Shown: positions 12,479 to 14,899 of the stretch, one piece after another | Position numbering within the stretch: the stretch's first letter is position 1 | Layout of the letters: each line of letters begins with the position of its first letter | Assembly (NCBI GenBank): GCA_049509395.1 | Contig: JBEKZY010000103.1 | Location: 1-14,899 of the forward strand | Reading direction: 5' to 3' | Source: JBEKIK01 sp049509395 | GTDB taxonomy: Bacteria; Planctomycetota; Planctomycetia; Pirellulales; Thermoguttaceae | DNA: 14,899 nucleotides | Made by a program: the position numbers and the translations under genes | Notes under the pieces: generated by a model | The model's database searches: none | Seen by the model: only the letters and a program-made list of their open reading frames with translations | What the model was told of the DNA's origin: nothing

Positions 12479-14899
12479 TATTTTTTTGCCGGCTGTTTGG
12501 AGTCCGGCTGGCTAAGGGGATTAATGCTTGGGCCGCTTGCCGGTTTAGGTTTGGCTTTTTGGAGCACAAGCAGCGTGATTCCGGAGTCTGGCGTGGATTC
12601 GAATTTCTCGGGGGGCTGGTTGTCTTTGCCAAAGGCAATCTGCAACCGGTCGCCGTCGAACTTGTAGATACCGAGAAATTCATGCTTCTTCCGCTCATTA
12701 GGGTCATAACTGACGAAGGCGATAGTATTGGGTTGTTTGGAAGTGTCCAAACGGTAAAAAAATCCCGACGACTCGGCGGACGATCCCCGTTTTTGCCAGT
12801 TTAGAATACTGCCTAAAACTGGATTCGGAATTAAACACTCCTGATATGAGAACGAGAACGAATATAGTTCGAGCGGAAGCAGTTCTTCCTGGGCGACAAC
12901 CTTGCCGTCGTTTGTCTGACCGGCGACGGTCCAATCACCCGATATTTTCTGTTCATCTTCGGATGGCCGATATCGTTCGAGAGTGAGCAACACGTCTCCG
13001 GAACCGGGCTCGACCACAAAGCTTTTTGGCCGCTGTTCGGCATTCACCGAAGACAAATACCTGGTCAGGCAAATCTTCAACCGGTCGCCGTCGATTTCAT
13101 AGAGGCCCAGTGCGCGTACAGCCCGTGTTTCATAGTGGGGCGGTTCTTTTAGAAATATATCTATTGTCTTGGGCGATGCGTTTGGATCGATGCTGTAATA
13201 ATAATTCTGACCGCTCCCTTCCGCGAAAATCAGGACGCCCACTAATTCGGCCGAAAAATCTAAAAAGTCAATGGTCTGGGGTTTCATGCCTGGCCATTGG
13301 GCGGCCCATCCCAGGTCCGCGGAATTTCCTTTATCGATGTTCACTACCTTCCACCGGCCTCGCAAGGCCTTGGATTCAACCGCGGGGTTGACGGCAGGTG
13401 TGACGGGTGGCTGCTTAGTCTGCTGCGCCGAGTCCTCCGGGATAAAGGGATTGATGGTTGGGCGCGGGAAGGGACTTGGTTGAGACGCCTGGCCGGTTAC
13501 CACTTCCATCCCCTCTTTCACGTCCGGGCCGCTGATTTCGGTCATCGCTCCGTCGGTCAGGCCGGATTGGACCTCGATAGGCCGCACGTGCTTGCCGTCC
13601 TGCGTTTTCACCCATATTATTCCACGATTTTGGTTAGCAAGGGCAGTACTCAGGTTTCTTAGCGCGCTCATTGTATTTTGAACTGCATCTTTATCGCCGC
13701 GGACGGTTATCACGTCCAAACCTTTAAGCTTTTCTACTTGAACAGGACCGCCTTCGGCCACCAATTCCGGACTGGGTTTCCAGCGCAGGGCAGTGTTGGG
13801 CACAAGAAGTACATCTTTGCGGGTGTCGATCTCGATGCGTAGATTTGCCGTCATGTAGGGCATAAGTTTTAGGTCGGAGTTATCGAAGACTAATACCACA
13901 GTAAATTCAACGACATTTTGCGTCCTTTGAGCATCTTTGCGGATTTGAATAACCTTGCTCGTGAATTTTTCGTTGGGAAAGGCATCAACAGTGAAAATGG
14001 CTGTCATTCCATCGCGAATTTGGCCGATATCGGCCTCATTGACCCAGGCCCAGATCTGCATTTTTTTCAGGTCTTTGGCGATTAGAAATAGGCTTGGTGC
14101 ATTGGGCTCGGGCCCCACGTTTTGGCCGATGTTTGCCCGGCGGGCAATGATGACGCCCTTTATGGGTGATTTGATAATTGTGTGTTCGAGGTTGATTTTG
14201 GCCTCTTCTAGTGCCATCAAGCTTCTTCTATAAATCGGTTCGGTCGAATCCGTTGACCCTGATTTCGCTGCCGCGCTCATTGCTGCGAAAGCGCTCTCTG
14301 AACTGGCCTGCTCTTGTTTGACGCGAAGTTTGTACAACTGATCGTCTAGGCGGGCCAAGACCGTGCCTTCCTCGACCGGCGAATTGTAATCGATCGGCTT
14401 GCCCTTGAACTGCGGATCGGTCGCGCCGCGGGGATCGTCGCCGAAACTCAGGATTCGCCCGCTAACCTGGGCCGAAACATCGACCGTTTCCGCCGGTTCG
14501 ATGGTTCCGGTAGCGCTAATCATCGCCGTAATATCGCCGCGAGTGATTTTCGCGGTTTTGAAATGGAATTCGAAGGACGGTTCAATCGTAGGGGTCCCGC
14601 CGCTTAGGCTATTTGGAGCCTGAACCGGCTTTACAATATCAGCCACCATCAACAAATGCTCGTGGCGCACTAGCTTATATCCTTTAGGCATAAGCACCCA
14701 GTTCAACAGGTCGATGGCCTCGTCGACAGTGTATTCTTTGTCGTTGGAATAATTGAATGTGCCCAGAGGCGGAGTATCCATCATCAATGACAGGTCCGCC
14801 TGATCGGCGAACCAAGGCAGCACGACTTTCCAAGGCTGGTAATGGATTTTAAAACGAATCTTTTTGGTCGTATCATTTGCATCCTTTCCTTTGGCTGAT
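12478..14899 (-). CDS. HlyD/MacA-type periplasmic adaptor, STN-like N-terminus, two TIGR03067 domains
   Basis: The frame is open to the right edge, so the 5' end is missing; at least 806 codons are visible. The GTG at 14823 (used here as residue 1) is internal, because the upstream codons (IRFKIHYQPWKV) continue the same domain. Residues -10 to 62 resemble the short secretin/TonB N-terminal (STN) domain. Residues 85-345 are a membrane-fusion adaptor: beta-barrel/lipoyl halves (SATGTIEPAETVDVSAQVSG and IKSPIKGVIIARRANIGQ) around a helical hairpin (about 165-212), then a barrel domain (MQIWAWVNEADIGQI) and LLVPNTAL. An unusual insert follows (about 350-400) before the last adaptor part (VEVQSGLTDG-like, 415-445). 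A Pro-rich linker leads to TIGR03067 domains at about 486-618 (RGRWKVVN, GLYEIDGDRLKICL) and 627-756 (SGDWTV, GIYKFDGDRLQIAF). Pump genes would lie further right. Confidence 0.88.
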   Translation of the reverse strand, partial: SAKGKDANDTTKKIRFKIHYQPWKVVLPWFADQADLSLMMDTPPLGTFNYSNDKEYTVDEAIDLLNWVLMPKGYKLVRHEHLLMVADIVKPVQAPNSLSGGTPTIEPSFEFHFKTAKITRGDITAMISATGTIEPAETVDVSAQVSGRILSFGDDPRGATDPQFKGKPIDYNSPVEEGTVLARLDDQLYKLRVKQEQASSESAFAAMSAAAKSGSTDSTEPIYRRSLMALEEAKINLEHTIIKSPIKGVIIARRANIGQNVGPEPNAPSLFLIAKDLKKMQIWAWVNEADIGQIRDGMTAIFTVDAFPNEKFTSKVIQIRKDAQRTQNVVEFTVVLVFDNSDLKLMPYMTANLRIEIDTRKDVLLVPNTALRWKPSPELVAEGGPVQVEKLKGLDVITVRGDKDAVQNTMSALRNLSTALANQNRGIIWVKTQDGKHVRPIEVQSGLTDGAMTEISGPDVKEGMEVVTGQASQPSPFPRPTINPFIPEDSAQQTKQPPVTPAVNPAVESKALRGRWKVVNIDKGNSADLGWAAQWPGMKPQTIDFLDFSAELVGVLIFAEGSGQNYYYSIDPNASPKTIDIFLKEPPHYETRAVRALGLYEIDGDRLKICLTRYLSSVNAEQRPKSFVVEPGSGDVLLTLERYRPSEDEQKISGDWTVAGQTNDGKVVAQEELLPLELYSFSFSYQECLIPNPVLGSILNWQKRGSSAESSGFFYRLDTSKQPNTIAFVSYDPNERKKHEFLGIYKFDGDRLQIAFGKDNQPPEKFESTPDSGITLLVLQKAKPKPASGPSINPLSQPDSKQPAKK

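Noticed and set aside
12075..12515. Alternative 146-codon frame overlapping the Cys-rich gene
   Set aside because: It lacks a signal peptide, runs through the inverted repeat, and the other frame has the ordered cysteine pattern and ribosome site.
14821..14823. GTG as the true start of the adaptor gene
   Set aside because: The frame stays open to the window edge and the codons upstream read as the beginning of the same STN-like domain.

Overview
The window looks like bacterial chromosome of a planctomycete (most likely Pirellulales or Gemmatales type). Three things point there. The adaptor protein at the right edge ends in two copies of what I recognise as the Planctomycetes-typical TIGR03067 domain. 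There are two FGly-type sulfatases and a lipoprotein-like multihaem cytochrome with a TPR tail, both common in that phylum. Short GC-rich palindromic repeats of the kind scattered through planctomycete genomes lie between genes and once inside a gene. No tRNA, rRNA, CRISPR array, transposase or phage gene was seen, and the assignment rests on recognition, not on a database search.

Layout. 2-1489 (+): 3' part of an exported protein of unknown function with a Gly/Tyr-rich patch. 1538-4072 (-): large secreted arylsulfatase. 4073-4614: AT-rich divergent control region with a promoter candidate and a recurring AGTGCGA word. 4615-6249 (+): second, unrelated-subfamily sulfatase. 6384-6782 (+): small four-helix membrane protein. 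6842-7171 (-): GlsB/YeaQ/YmgE-type membrane protein. 7172-7616: non-coding. 7617-10181 (+): octahaem cytochrome c lipoprotein with HEAT and six TPR repeats, carrying an in-frame palindromic repeat. 10182-10671: non-coding, rich in repeats and dyads. 10672-11937 (+): FadL/OmpP1-like outer-membrane barrel. 11975-12367 (+): very cysteine-rich secreted protein with 19-residue tandem repeats. 12386-12478: large inverted repeat between convergent genes. 12478-14899 (-): STN-like/HlyD-type periplasmic adaptor fused to two TIGR03067 domains, 5' end outside the window.

How the genes may work together. Nearly all the products are predicted to be exported or in the envelope. The two divergent sulfatases plausibly desulfate polysaccharides or other sulfate esters in the periplasm or outside the cell, and would need a formylglycine-generating enzyme encoded elsewhere. 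The octahaem cytochrome is a periplasmic redox protein whose HEAT/TPR tail probably docks partners. The barrel and the Cys-rich protein are 37 bp apart and both carry clustered cysteines at or near their C-termini, so they may form an envelope unit. The adaptor belongs to an efflux system whose pump genes would lie to the right of the window. The strongest candidates for something undescribed are the Cys-rich repeat protein with its barrel partner, the STN-adaptor-TIGR03067 fusion, and the repeat element inside the cytochrome gene.
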